A program made the position numbers and the translations under genes. Under the pieces are notes generated by a model. That model saw only the letters and a list, made by a program, of their open reading frames with translations, was not told the origin of the DNA and did not search any database. A stretch of 64,000 nucleotides of DNA, taken from assembly GCA_025716855.1 (NCBI GenBank), contig JAIXMQ010000021.1, forward strand, positions 434,001-498,000, written 5' to 3'. This DNA is from Pilaira anomala (Eukaryota; Mucoromycota; Mucoromycetes; Mucorales; Mucoraceae). Shown here piece by piece: positions 1-13,028 of the stretch (its first letter is position 1; each line of letters starts with the position of its first letter).

Positions 1-53
1 GGTAATAGCGCTTGTGGGTGATGTTGTGCTTGTTGAGAATACATGTTGTTCAT
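1..53 (-). CDS. Possible 5' end of a Gln/His-rich gene running off the left edge
   Basis: On the minus strand an ATG at 53 opens a frame rich in Gln and His (MNNMYSQQAQHHPQAL) that leaves the window. A second ATG at 60 opens another frame (MYNEQHVFSTSTTSP). The Gln-rich frame resembles the N-termini of fungal transcription regulators, but there is too little to identify it. Support comes from the purine-rich stretch at about 205-240, which is a CT-rich tract on the minus strand, as seen in the leaders of other genes here. Only the start region is present, so this is tentative. Confidence 0.3.
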   Translation of the reverse strand, partial: MNNMYSQQAQHHPQALL

Positions 54-60
54 TGTACAT

Positions 61-2200
61 GTACCCTAGTGTAAAAAAAAAAACGGGTTCTAATATAACT
101 TTTTAGGTATGTGTTTCTTTTTATAAAAAAAAATCGAATTATTTCTCTATCAAAGAAATTTTTTTTTTTTTTTTGATAAAAGGAGAAAGGAAAAATATTT
201 AAAAAAAAAAGGAGGGAGAGAGAAGAGAGAGAAGAGAAAAAAAAAAAAAAAATAGAACGTAAACACGACGCTATTACATGAAAAACGGCGTTTCAATCAA
301 TTGAAAAACCCGGTTTCTCCTCGGATTACAAGAAGTTCAATGGAAACTCGCTGATATTTAAAAAAAGATTTTCTTTTTAAAAAAAAAAAAGAAGTATATA
401 GAGTGGCCTAGAAATCACGTGAATGACTAATCTATACGCAGGATCATATACAAATCTAGCTACAAGCTGTTCCACAAGACGGGCTTGGCAAAATGATAAT
501 AATGTACAGAATGTATATACAATCTTTATTTCTTTTACATTTTTTGTTATTCTAGCGTCAGGAACTCCCCCAAAAACCTTTGAGACATTCCATCAATTAT
601 CTATTTACCCAGGAACTATTTTTTTTTTAAAAAAAAAGAAAGAGGCTTCCCTCAATTGTTGTATCTCTTTTTATAGAGTTATATAGATGACCATCCGATT
701 TTTTTTTTTTATGTATATTCGTCACTGCAACGTTTTTTTTTTTTTTTTTAATTGAATTACAAAAAGGTGTGTGTATCCATGGGAACAAATATATATAAAA
801 AAAAAAAGATAAATTGAAAAAAAAAAAAAAAATGCCCTGGAGTTAAGGTACGTACTTCGTACAACACTAGATGTTGTGTTAAAAAAATATCTATTTTTTT
901 TTATCATTACTCGCTGTCTTAAATACCCTCTTTTTTTTTTTAGCGATTGAAACTCCTAGGATAGAAGGTTCTTGATGCTAAAAATATTTGTCTTTTTTAA
1001 AGAAACAATAACACTTGATCGAATTGGCTTTACCCTCTCTCTCTTAATAAAGATTTCTAAATAAGCATCTTTTCCGATTTCATGTGGCAACATATTATAG
1101 GTTAATATTTCATCAAAAGACTCGCATATGTGACCCGAGTTTTTTTTTTTTTTTTTTTTTTTTCAACGCATGCAACAACAAGTTTCTTTCGCTTTTCTCT
1201 TTTTCTAAAATATTCGATCGTTTTGATAAAGTAATAATTTGTATATATTTTTTTTTTCTTTTCTGTAGCCCAGCCGCGGGGATGAAAATAGTTTTTTTTT
1301 TTTAAATAGTTGTTCATGATAGAATGATTGGTACACACTTTCCCAACCCCAAACCCCTTCCTCTTCTACTTGGCTTATTGCTTTCTTTGTTATATATGCA
1401 TTTACAGTAAAAGAGTTTTTTTTCCTTTTGATGAGAAAGGATAAAAAGATTGATACAAAAAAAAAAAAAAAAAAAAACTAGCTTGATTATGTAAAAATTA
1501 TATCTCAACAAACTAGCTTAATTTGATGATGAGGTAAATAAATATTTATTTCATTATTAGTAGAACATTCATTATTAGGGCTTAGATCATCCAACTGAAA
1601 CTTAAGAGAGAGTGTGATAAAATGTCCAATTGTGTATACATCATATTATAATAAACATTACATATTTTATTGTAGCTGGTACTGAACTTGAATAAATAAG
1701 AACTGATTTTTTTTTTTTTTTTTTTTTTACTTTTTACTTTTGATTTATGAATCTTTTTTTTTTTCCCTCCACTTTTAATAAAGGATTAAAGGAGACGCAT
1801 CATATTTCCGCTTCACCGCCCCACCACTGACTAATGATCGATTCAAAAATGCAAATATTCACAGTTAAGTATGTCAAAATCAGGAAAAAAAAATCTAAAA
1901 CACACACACACACACACAGTACATCAAGCAAAAACTTGCTACACCTAGTTCATCCAGCAAACCCCTTGTGCGTGTGTGTGTGTGTAGTTTTGTGCGAACT
2001 AAGCAGGAGAAATGCCTTCTCGGTGCCAAACGGGTTTCCCACAGGAAAGACACGCCAGAAAATGCTCTGGTGGGGGTTATCGGTTGATTCCCGTAAAACG
2101 CTTCTTGCTCCGGTCCCAACTCTGAATCAGTCGATTCTATACTATACCAATGGTTCTTGATCCAGCAAAAAAAAAAAACCTGTACAAGACGTATGGACAC
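61..2200. other. Intergenic, low-complexity AT-rich sequence
   Basis: No credible coding region was seen. The stretch holds many A and T runs, a purine tract at about 205-250, a (CA)n run near 1902-1918 and a (GT)n run near 1970-1985. Open frames here are poly-Lys or poly-Phe translations of homopolymers. The left part is probably the promoter and leader of the gene leaving the left edge. Confidence 0.6.
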
Positions 2201-2227
2201 CTCCATTACAAAACGAGACTGATTTAG

Positions 2228-2860
2228 ATGGAGGTGTCTCCTTTTAACAATGCACACATCCTTATTAGTCTTGAACTATTTGTTGCTCAAAAATTCGGCT
2301 ATATAAAAACAAACGTAGAAATGCAAACAATAGATACAACGACATTCTCCAATCAAAATAGATTCAGTAGTTGCGATCGAATCCGTCAACTCATTGATAC
2401 TTTTCAAAAGTATAAAGGGAAACTGCAAAAGAGGAAGCATTTTGGAAACGTATGAAACTTGAAGAAAAGGAAGTTGGAAGTGCAACATGAGTTGGAATTG
2501 GATGGCTCTTGAAAATGCTAAGCATTTTGGACTTAACGCAGGGTTTAATCTTAAGACATAAAAGTAGATTTCATGAAGACTTGGTGTTTTTACTGTTTGA
2601 TATATACTTCATCGTAGTCTAACCTCACTTATTGATAGGCCATGAAAACAAACGTTTGTAAAAAAAAAAAAAAAAAAAAAAAACTGAACGACATTTCGGA
2701 CGAAAAAACGATCTACATCAAAAAGATAATCAAAAAAAAAAAAGTCTCTTATGACTTGTATCAAAATCTTCAACAGCCAAACCCCAACAATAGTTTATTA
2801 ATAGTGGGTGATGTAATTTACTATGATATAATTTTTTGTTATCTATGATAAATTCAATAG
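2228..2860 (+). other. Weak coding-like stretch, unrecognised
   Basis: A 75-codon frame at 2228-2455 has ordinary composition (for example RIRQLIDTFQKYKGKLQKRK) and is followed by short frames interrupted by A runs. I do not recognise it, and no introns join the pieces convincingly. It may be a decayed lineage-specific gene or chance. Confidence 0.15.
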
Positions 2861-3604
2861 GATTAGAATGTCTTCTTCCTCCTGTGTTCTTCCATTCTAG
2901 ATTCTTCTTCTCCGTTATAATGACGCCTATAATCTATTCGCGAGTTACTTTGATTGGAAATTCATGCAAAAACTCTTCTTGTCACTGTCACTTTTTTTAA
3001 AGCTGTCAATGGTAATAGAGTAACATAATCAAACGAAAAAGTACGCTGCTGAAGCTAATGATATATATATATATATAAATAGACCACCTACTTAGATTGG
3101 CGTCCATTACAAATTGACAGCATTAGATTCTTATTCAATCAAGGATTGGAATCTAAAAAAAAAAAAAAATGATTTAGATTTGATGGTAGCCAAACGCGCT
3201 TCACCAAATGTAAGTAATAGATACTATAATACAGACTGGGGGGGGGATCATAAAGTAGAAGACAGAAATATGGAGAAACAATCAAAACTAATGTCTCTAT
3301 CGTTTTTTTTTTTTTTTTTAGTCTACCTGCAAAATCTAAATCAGCGGCTATTATGCTGAAGGTCGTCGAGGACAAGATTCTTTCGTCCACGATGTGCTTG
3401 GTCCCCTTCCTTGATATTATTTTCTGTAGTGATATCAATATAAAGCATTTCTGGTAAGCCAAAATTCAAAATAATATTACTTGATATACATACATCTTTA
3501 TACTGACCTATTTGATAATATTTAAGTTTTGTTGAAAGGGCTAAATGTAAGCCTCACACCGATTCATAAAGACAAAAAAAACCCGATTTCGGCATTTACG
3601 TCAA

Positions 3605-4209
3605 ATGGAGTGTGTTGCTGAGATAAAATCCTATCGAAGGTCGTCAAAAAAAAAGCGGGAGAATGACAACAAAGTCAAAATTGGAAAAGAGATGAAAATT
3701 ATGATAAATGAGTTGTTTGAATGTTCGGGATCCAAGATCCAGTTAGTCTTTGGTATCTTGGTCATTGGATGGACCATTTATTCTTTTATAAAATGCATCT
3801 TGGTGGTGGTGGGCCCAGGACATACATCTTGACTGAACTTTCATCTTTTACAAGTAACCAAGTTAGCAAACAATATTCTTTTAATTCCCATCCATTTGTA
3901 TCTACACTTGTCCAGCAGCTTAAGGTTATCTCAACAAAATAATGAAATTATGAGTTCACAATTACTTATTTCATATTTATTCAGGAGGATTTGTCCATCG
4001 CTACGGTAGAGAAAATTCATGGCCATGCTAAAAGCAATGAGAGATTTGGAAAGATACTTAAAACAAGCTCAGTTCCAAAAACCTGGCTAATAAAGCAAGG
4101 AATCATTATAGACTTGAAAGAACTAAAACGAAACGAAACAAAAATGAAGATTGTGCGATTTCTTTTTTTTTTTTTTTCCAAGTTTAACTATCCGCAGCTT
4201 TTTATATAA
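3605..4209 (+). pseudogene. Frameshifted coding relic, unrecognised family
   Basis: Three consecutive plus-strand frames (3605-3832, 3721-3942, 3991-4209) have protein-like rather than homopolymer composition. The first (Lys/Glu-rich, containing KEMKIMINELFECSGSKIQ) passes into the second (KMHLGGGGPRTYILTELSSF) only through a frameshift near 3740-3800. The third (KIHGHAKSNERFGKILK) follows after a stop and an AG that could be an acceptor. This fits a gene broken by small indels. I recall a loosely similar repeated family of unknown function in Mucorales but cannot verify that here. Confidence 0.3.
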
Positions 4210-4405
4210 ATATTGATATCGCTCATTTTTCAATAATAAATCAAAAAGGGTTTTTTTTTATAAAACTAATTGTCTGTTTATTCTTTGTAAAATGACGGAA
4301 AATTTTACATACTCTCTTTATTCATTTTATATAGCTGTGGTAGTCATACCCACAGATCTCTTCTAAAATTACACCACATAAAAATCAACATAGAAAGTGT
4401 ATTCC

Positions 4406-4437
<32 letters not shown>

Positions 4438-4540
4438 CCCTTGACACAGCTTGTTTATACAAACAATTCACCTAAAAATTGATGGGAGTTTTTGTACTTG
4501 ATGAATCCGTACTAAACCCTAGAAAGATACATCAGACTTT

Positions 4541-5655
4541 TCAGGCGAGTGCTAGTCTTCAGTTACTACACATTGGCTAGATAATAACAGCCAGAAATGG
4601 CAGTCCATCTCCTACAGTTGAATTGGTATTCTCTTTCACATTTGTAAGTCAACAATGGTCATATTTCGTCCTTGTAACATCATATAAGATATTAGAATGG
4701 GTTTTAAAGTTTCATAGCATCTCATAAACATGCCTTTTACTCTATTAGTTGTTGAATCATTCATCAAAAAGAGCATTAGCGCCGTCAGTCAGACCAGGGC
4801 CTTTTAAGACCTCCAACGCTTACCACATTGACCATAGACTAGAAGGTGTATGGAATAGTTGAACAGTCCGCTCCAATTGATGTTTGTAGGCGAACCAAAT
4901 CCAGTGCTAGTCTTCAGTGGATTCGTATGACCCCTTTCCAGTTGCTACATTGGCTAGATAATAACAGCCGGAAATGGCAGTCCATCTCCTACAGTTGAAT
5001 TGGTATTCTCTTTCACATTTGTAAGTCAACAATGGTCATATTTCATCCTTGTAACATTATATAAGATATTAGAATGGGTTTTAAAGTTTCATAGCATCTC
5101 ATAAACATGCCTTTTACTCTATTAGTTGTTGAATCATTCATCAAAAAGAGCAATAGCGCCGTTAGCCAGACCAGGGCCTTTTAAGACCTCCAACGCTTAC
5201 CACATTGACCACAGACTAGAAGGTGTATGGAATAGTTGAACAGTCCGCTCTAATTGATGTTTGTAGGCGAACCAAATCCAGTGCTAGTCTTCAGTGGATT
5301 CGTATGACCCCTTTCCAGTTGCTACATTGGCTAGATAATAACAGCCAGAAATGGCAGTCCATCTCCTACAATTGAATTGGTATTCTCTTTCACATTTGTA
5401 AGTCAACAATTGTCATATTTCATCCTTGTAACATTATATAAGATATTAGAATGGGTTTTAAAGTTTCATAGCATCTCATAAACATGCCTTTTACTCTATT
5501 AGTTGTTGAATCATTCATCAAAAAGAGCAATAGCGCCGTTAGCCAGACCAGGGCCTTTTAAGACCTCCAACGCTTACCACATTGACCACAGACTAGAAGG
5601 TGTATGGAATAGTTGAACAGTCCACTCTAATTGATGTTTGTAGGCGAACCAAATC
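4541..5655. repeat. 377-bp direct tandem repeat, about three copies
   Basis: The landmark CATTGGCTAGATAATAACAG occurs at 4571, 4948 and 5325, exactly 377 bp apart, and the sequence between landmarks is almost identical in each unit, with only scattered substitutions. The first unit lacks about 20 bp (GGATTCGTATGACCCCTTTC) found in units two and three. The array ends near 5655, after the third AGGCGAACCAAATCC. The minus strand has an open frame (5574-5861) running out of the third unit, which suggests the units derive from part of a coding sequence, but no product is recognisable. Confidence 0.9.
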
Positions 5656-5869
5656 CAAAGATAGCTTTCAATGGATAAAGCTTCTTTCTCTGCATTTGTG
5701 AAAATTAAACACGGACAGGGAAATTTGTAAAATTCAAGTTTAAACCCACTTGAATATATCACGTGTAAGCTGTTTTTAAAACATACCATCACTGAAAAAC
5801 CTGATTGTTCAAATGAGATACGATATAGTGTTGCGGTTACAAACAGAGGCATCAAAGACACTTGTGTTT

Positions 5870-6405
5870 TGGCTTAGTTATATTTAAACTTTTACATAGG
5901 TTGAAGGAAAGTGAAAATTATATTTATTGTAATAGAATATGAAGTATTTCTTCCCAAGAGTACAAGTTTATCTGATCTGTTAGTAATGCAATTCCTCTTT
6001 ATTAGCCTTTTCGAGCAAGATATCTTTATGGATATCTTTGGGGAGGGGAAAGAATAGAAAGATATAGTCTTTTTTTTTTTCTTTTTTCTTTTTTTTACCA
6101 GTTACCAGAACCAATCATGCAAACACTTTCTTTAGTCATACTACTATAAAAGCTTTTTCTTTAAACTATGTAGAAGAATAAAACGAAGCTCCATTGGAGA
6201 AGGGCCGACAAAAAAAGACGTATTTATAGGCTATGAGCATTTCGTATTTATAATAAATAAAAAAATACAAGATGGGTCAACTTTCCAGGGACAACATCTA
6301 CCTTGCATGATATGTATGCACACACATTTGATCATCTCAAACAACTATAGCCTGTATGTAAAATGTTTTAAGGATGTAGTGATAAACAAACAGCAATCAA
6401 ATTGG
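5870..6405. other. Intergenic, nothing recognised
   Basis: AT-rich sequence with pyrimidine runs at about 6070-6096 and no credible open frame on either strand. It separates the 377-bp repeat array from the transposase relic. Confidence 0.6.
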
Positions 6406-6411
6406 TTCTTT

Positions 6412-6990
6412 ATTTAAGCATTTATCAAATTGCTTCACAGAATGTTGAATGTAGTTTTGAAAATGCTGAAGGGGGACTTCTTCACAAGACTTGACTATTC
6501 TACTAGAGTCGGGGGTTTCTGTGTCCTTAAGTGTAATGACGTTTAACTTTGGACTTAACAATTAGATCAAAAGTTTTCAATAGGATTAAGTTATGGCGAA
6601 TAAGGTGGAAGATAAACCGGAATATAACCGCGCTTTTCGATCAAAGGTGATTAATCACACTAGGAATATGAATAGGTTTCAGCCACTTTTCTTCTCTTCA
6701 CATTCCCAGGCTCTCTCATATGGACACGTTTACAGCTCCTACAGAAGAAACAGCACCCAACACTGTATGTGATGTAGCTCTTCCTGAGGGAGTTTCTACA
6801 ATAGCAGGCCCACCACCACGTACTGATCAAGCTCTTTTGCGTGTCATGTTGATGTCAAATCCTGACTCGTCTAAAAATACACAATTCTGAAGGTAAAGCA
6901 TCTCCCTTTCGCTAGACACTTCCTCCACCTAAACAGCGCGTTTTTCGATTTCAGTAGGGCAATTTCTCGCAGTAGAATGCCCTGAAATTG
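6412..6990 (-). mobile_element. Tc1/mariner-type transposase relic (IS630/Tc1 superfamily)
   Basis: Minus-strand translation gives blocks typical of a Tc1/mariner DDE transposase, in order. A block around the first catalytic Asp (CVFLDESGFDINMTRKRA) is followed by GPAIVETPSGRATSHTVLGA. Then comes REPGNVKRRKV, then the third catalytic region YLPPYSP-stop-LNPIENF, and a C-terminal IQHSVKQFDKCLN. Several in-frame stops interrupt it. The region between the REPGNVKRRKV block and the PPYSP block is only about 60 nt, so the segment carrying the second catalytic Asp is deleted. It cannot encode an active enzyme. Terminal inverted repeats were not found. Confidence 0.85.
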
Positions 6991-8291
6991 TTTTGATAGA
7001 AATGTAATGACAGCTTTAAAAGAGCTCGTTTTTATTTTTAAATGAAAATAACTGCGGTGGGTGATGGTATTTCCTGTATTATGGTGATGTTTAATCTTTC
7101 CCTATAAAATAAAAGGGTTATAGTTAACAACTAACTGCTGCCATGTCAAATGTGTATATACTTAAACCACCCTCCCCCCCCCTCATAGTGATGTTTGATC
7201 CAATGTATTATTACCTTTCTTAATGATTAAATATGTAAAAAAAAAAAATTTGTACTGATAGATTAAATGTTTGTAAAAATCTAATGTTTATCATATACGT
7301 GCCCGACTATATACCGTGAGTTGGGACTTGTGAAACAGGTATAGTAAATATACACACGAAGCTATATCATTGTACCTTAATATCATCTTCTGTGCGACTT
7401 TCATTCATTACAATTACAAATAAAATAAAAACAGGTCTACCACCGATACGATACTCTCAATTAAATATGCTCAATGTAAAAACATCACTTTAATTCTTTA
7501 AAACAAATTAAATGCAAATATAATATACGCGCGTTCTCAGTAGAAGCTACTAGCTAATCTGTAAATGTACGACGATGAATATACGTAACGTAAATAGACA
7601 TGACCTGAATGATGATGATGACATTATCGGCTTACAAAAAGATGTTGGTATTACAATGTTTTTCTAACATTACATAACACGGAGAACACTGTTGTATAAT
7701 AGTAGTGAATTTTTATTATCACATGAAGTTCTCCTCTGTTGTTGTGTTATATATCGGACAATAAGTCATCCGCCTTTGTCTCATGATGACTATATTGATT
7801 CATTACCGAGTACCTTTGTTTGATTTATAAATTGAGTACAAAGAGTATTCATCAGCTAAAGGGCTTTTACTGGGACATCCGGATCAAAAAAAACGTGAGA
7901 AAGACAACCGGGTTCGGTCATGATGATGATCGCCAAAATGTTTATTTGATTATAAAAAAATAAAAAGGGCCATGATATATCTCGTTGTTATATATTGAAC
8001 ACTTTTTTTTTTTTAAAAAAAAAATAGTAATGAATATAGAGTTAAACGCGAAAAAAGTTTAATTACTAGTGAAGAGTCTATATTTCATGTGAAGGTTTGT
8101 TGGGGAAAAAGCAAATCATGTAACGTTAAAATGAGTAACTTTAATCGCTACTTGAAATTCCCCATCCTTTTTTTTTTTTCGTGTATTTATATTCTGAGTC
8201 TTCTTTTACTTCTTCTTTTTTTTTTTCTCTCTCTTGTCTGTTCTCTTTTTTTTTTTTATTATTATTATTATCAAAAAAATAGAAGAAAACA
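6991..8291. other. Intergenic / upstream region of the phosphotransferase gene
   Basis: No credible ORF. The segment holds homopolymers and, just before 8292, a pyrimidine-rich tract (about 8167-8260) and a short ATT run that probably form the leader of the gene starting at 8292. Confidence 0.6.
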
Positions 8292-9816
8292 ATGTTTGAA
8301 TCTTTGTATAGATCAGAGTTTTTAACCAAGGAACAACTTAATGCACTTCATTTATACAAGTATGGGGCTATTGATCGTTCGTTTATTACAAAGTACGTTT
8401 TGAGTCATTATTGGAACTGGTGTGTACAATTCTTTCCTATTAATATGGCGTAAGTTTATATAAATTATATAACTCACCTATATACTAAATGAAATGATAA
8501 TTAGACCCAATTTAATTACATTAACTGGACTCATGTTTATGATTATCAATGTTGCATTTGCCATCTTTTTAGCTCCTGAAATGGGCATAAACGATGAAGC
8601 AGGACCAAGTTGGATCTATTACAGTTTTGCGCTTGGGATTTGGTTATATTCAACCTTTGATAATGTAGATGGTAAGCAAGCTAGAAGAACCAATTCTTCT
8701 AGTCCATTGGGTGAATTATTTGATCATGGATGTGATGCTATCAATTGTTCTTTTGCTGCTATTTTACAATGTACTGCTCTCGGTACAGGACATTCAAAGA
8801 CAAGTGTCATGTTATATATGATTGCTATGATGGGATTCTATCTTTCAACAATTGAAGAATATCATACTGGTGTCCTTTATTTAGGTTATGTTAATGCACC
8901 TACCGAAGGTGTCATTTTATCTTGTATCATTTTTTCTCTTTCCGGTTATTTTGGTAAGTGTGCACATACAAGTTTTTGTGAGAGAGAGAGTGTGTGTGTG
9001 TGTGTGTGATAAATTACCATTTATTAATATGAATCTATCATGAAGGTCCTGCTATTTGGAGTTTACCTTTGAAAAATTTCATCAAGGCCTCATGGTTTCC
9101 TACTTTTATAAATGAATTACCTTTATCACATGCTATGATTTGGTGGATTGGTTCATTATTTGTATTTACGCATGCTCCTGTCTGGTAAAGAAAAGTTCAT
9201 ATGAATTAAACATGAGTATGTCTGTAGAGACTAACATGTCGTTTTTTTTTATCTGTAGTTTTTATGCAATGTATAAAGCATGTAAAGAGAAAAATAAGCC
9301 CTTTGTAAAGACAATGGTAATTCAAAATATGCCAATTGCAACCTATATTGTTAGCTTGTACTTGTGGGTTATGTCACCCTATTCAACCATCTTGTCCCAT
9401 CACCACTTCATCTTATTCTCTATTACAACGGGTGTCGTGTTCGGAAGAATGGCCACTAAAGTCATCTTGGCTCACTTGACCAAATCCGAGTTCCCCATGT
9501 TTACTGTCCTTTTGATTCCTTTGATTACAGGTGCTACCTTAGTAAATATTCCTATTCTTTTCCCTTCTGTGTAAGTGTTATCATTATATAAGTGAGAGAA
9601 AGTGCATTGTGTACTAAACTTCTCTCTCTCTTCTTTTTTTTTTTTTTTTTTAGTGGACCCATCTTTACAGCCGAATCCGAATACATGTTTTTAATTGCAT
9701 ACTTTGTATTTGCAGTTGTTGCTTATTTACGATGGGCGCTTGTGGTTATTAACAATTTCTGCGATTTCTTGGGAATTCAATGTTTAAGAATTCCCAATCA
9801 AAAGAAAGTAGAGTAG
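8292..9816 (+). CDS. EPT1: Choline/ethanolamine phosphotransferase (CDP-alcohol type)
   Basis: Transfers phosphocholine or phosphoethanolamine from the CDP-alcohol to diacylglycerol, the last step of the Kennedy pathway, in ER or Golgi membranes. Five exons (8292-8449, 8505-8953, 9046-9184, 9259-9570, 9654-9816) join in phase to 406 aa, the usual length for the family. The CDP-alcohol phosphotransferase signature DGx2ARx8Gx3Dx3D lies at about residues 108-130 (DGKQAR ... GELFDHGCD). Several hydrophobic segments follow, as expected for a polytopic membrane enzyme. The start gives MFESLYRSEFLTKEQL, which aligns with family N-termini, and all introns are GT-AG. CPT1-type or dual specificity cannot be told from sequence alone. 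It converges with the CDC16-like gene downstream. Confidence 0.93.
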
Positions 9817-10376
9817 ATTTTTTTTTGTTCTTGTATATTTCGCACACACATCACAACACATCACATATACAATTTTTTTTTTTTAAAAAAAAAAAAAAGA
9901 AAATATATGTGTATAATCCTTTGTAGTATATACCCTCTTTTTCTCTGTTTCTCTCTTTATAATAAAGATTAACCATCTATCTGTATTATTCCTTATTTGT
10001 ATAAAAATTCATTTGACTGACGAATATAATTCTTACACGATTTTTTAATTTTAATGTTCCGGTTGTTGTACATGGAGGATACTCAACAAAAAAGCTTGAT
10101 TTAAGACTCCATTACCAAAAGTTTAAATTGTTAAAATTACAAAAACTGGGGGAAACGCATGTGAATGGATGATCCCTTTCTGTCATCATCGTACAGGTAC
10201 GATACGTATACATAGAATCAGCTGCTCGGCTTTGAAAAAAAAAATGTAAATATGTATACTGGACTGGGTCTTGATAATTGTAAAAAAAAATTGAAGATGA
10301 CAATGTTTAATATTTAATGTATATATATGTACTATTTCTAAAAAAAAAAAGCAAATGAAAACGGTATCATTTCATG
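9817..10376. other. Shared 3' flank of two convergent genes
   Basis: About 560 bp between two stop codons that face each other. It is AT-rich with A/T runs and an AATAAA-type signal near 9960, and shows no coding evidence. It probably holds both 3' UTRs. Confidence 0.6.
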
Positions 10377-13028
10377 TTAAATCCACTCCCTTGACATATT
10401 CGGTCTTAAATCGCCTTCATCAATAATCACTTCCTCATCAAGCGCAGATACGTTTGGATTCCTTGAAGAATGACTCATCTTATTACCTCTCTTTGGCCGA
10501 GTTTGATCCCAATAAGCTTCAGTAAGTTCCAACTCTACCTCATCTTGAATCTCACCAACTGAATTAGCCATTTGAAATATGTCAAACGAATCATTTAAAT
10601 AAGGAGCATCGGACAGTGTGCTATATTTTATATGTATATTACTTTCAAGTGCAGTCTCAAGTAATTCGTTAATAAGTTCTCCAGAGTCTGTATTCATTAA
10701 GGCTTTATGATATTCTTTAATCGCCCTTGCCACCTTTCCTTGAATTTGATAAATCATACCCATTGCAGCACGCGCATCCGAGTTTTTTGAGTTACAATTG
10801 AGTGCATTTTCAAAACATTTTAGTGCACGATCATAATTTTGAAGTCTAAACCAGAATTTAAGTGTAAGGAGAGAGGAATGCTACAACTCTTTATATTTCA
10901 CTTACGGCTGGTGACGATAGACATGACCTAAATTACACCAAATCTTTTCCCAAATTGGGCTTTCTTGCGACTGACGCTTTCTTGCTAACAAGAGTGCTTT
11001 ATGTAAATGTTGACGAGATTTTTCATATCTATTTACAAATATATATATATATATTAATAAAATAAAATAAAATAAAAATTGAGAAAACACTTTGACTTAC
11101 TCGCCCATTTGATAATAATAAACCGCAAATTCATTATGTAAGAAGGGATCTTGATGACTTTTTTGTAAACTCTTTGTAAAGTACTCAAAGGCAAGATCGG
11201 GTCTATTTTGTCCCATGTATTCCATAGCGATATTCATTAAAGGTAAATAAGATCTATGGTAAATACATGAATACATCTTTTCCGAGTCGAGATATATATA
11301 TTGCCTTTTTTTTTTTTTTTTTTACTTTTACCCAGGAATTAATCTACTACAAGCTAAATAGGCACTGATGGCTTGCTCGTGATCTTTTTCAGCAGAAAAG
11401 GTGTATCCATAACCAAGCCAAGATTCTTGAAAAAATTGATTAATCATAAGCGCCTTTGTAAAGAACTTTCGAGCGTCTATATTTTGTTTTATGTACAGAT
11501 AATATAATCCAACTGCGTGCCATGCAACCGCTTCATCATTCATCTTGTCTACTAATTCTTGCGCATACTCGTATAATTCTGTTTTCATGTTTAGTTGATA
11601 TAAACAAGATAGATATAATGGAATCGATTCTTTAAAAAATGAATCTTGTTTCTTGATACTATTTCATTTTTTTTTTTTTTTGTAAGTATATGTGCTGTTT
11701 TAACCAACCAAGCTCAAGCATACTTACGATTTACAAACTTTAAGACAATCTTCGTACTGACTTTCGGTAAAGTATTTTTCTGCTATACTTAATTGAACAT
11801 CTAAACTTTTACTGAGCTTTTCATTATCTAAAACCATTTTATCAGCATTTAAAATATCCTTTTTTAACTTGAGACTATAAAGATATCGAAAATAATCCGA
11901 GTCTACACCGCATTGTTCTTCGTAGGGTAATGTCATGACGAATTCCCACTCTAATAATAACATGAAAAAACGTCAATCACGCTGAATTTTGTCCGTTTCC
12001 CTTCTATTACCATCTTTTTCTTCCATCATATTAAATTTAACAAGACAATCCAATGCATCGAAACATTTTACATCAATCATCAAAGCTTCTTTAAAGCAGT
12101 CTCGGGCGCTAGTAATTTCTTTGATGAGAAGGTATGCTTTTCCTCTCGCGTAACACATCATGGATTCTAGTTTTATGCAACCTTCTCCTGTTTCAAAGTA
12201 ATTACTCTCTAAATCACCAAAAAAATATATATATATATATATATGTATATAAATAAAAAATCAATTCAACATGCCATTTTCATAAATACCTTTAGAAGAA
12301 AATGGATTTTTATGGCCCAAATAATCTAATGCATCTCTTCCATTACCCATTGCAATCTAAAACTGGGTTTAATCAATCAAATTTTGTTTATAAGATATGA
12401 CAACACTTACAGAACAAAGGGCTGCTAGATATCTACAACGAACACTTGAATTCAAAGTTTGCTCTTTATTTAAAATTCCTAATGCTCTTTCGTGTTCTTG
12501 CTGTTGATAATATGATAAAGCAAGATCATAAATATCATACACGTTCTCTAAAGAATAACAAGCACGAATTAACTTTTAGAACCACAAATTTGATTTATTA
12601 CTTTTTTTTTTACCTTCAGTCACCACTAATTTTTCTCCTATAAAACTAGAAGTAGCTTCCAAATGGTTACTTAAAGCATAGTCTCTTAATAACCGTAATC
12701 GTTCTTCTCGTGTTGGCTGTTTATCAAAAGAGGGTTCTATAATTTCCTGAAACAATTTGCGTGGTCGAACATGGAGTGAGGGTGGGTTCATAGGATCGTT
12801 ATCTGGTGAGCAAGGATTGAGATGATCTGCATTAAACTGCGGTGTGCCAGTAAGACGTTCATGGTAAGGACTTGGTCCTTCACGCCCTACACTACGGCCA
12901 TGGAAATTCATAGGTGACATGTCCTCGTAGTCTGAGTTCATTGATCGAGGTGGTGTCTGTCTAATACGTGGAGTATGTTCGTATGAGCCTTCTCGACGAA
13001 TCGGTGTTGTTCTTGTTCTTGGATTCAT
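10377..13028 (-). CDS. CDC16: Anaphase-promoting complex subunit CDC16/APC6 (TPR protein)
   Basis: A scaffold subunit of the APC/C ubiquitin ligase, which drives anaphase and mitotic exit. Nine exons join in phase to 703 aa: 13028-12614, 12547-12411, 12356-12290, 12208-12011, 11950-11728, 11658-11332, 11253-11101, 11028-10906, 10845-10377. The N-terminal ~110 residues are Pro/Arg/Ser-rich and probably disordered. Tandem TPR helices follow, with family-typical stretches such as AWHAVGLYYLYIKQNIDARK, SWLGYGYTFSAEKDHEQAIS and IWCNLGHVYRH, in the order seen in human CDC16. The C-terminus is acidic and lacks TPRs. An in-frame ATG at 13061 would add 11 residues; 13028 is chosen because the extension reads as translated leader. 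It is divergent with the carnitine acyltransferase gene. Confidence 0.92.

Noticed and set aside
423..1511. Several open frames of 60-90 codons on both strands
   Set aside because: They are poly-Phe/poly-Lys translations of homopolymer runs with no domain-like composition, start context or introns.
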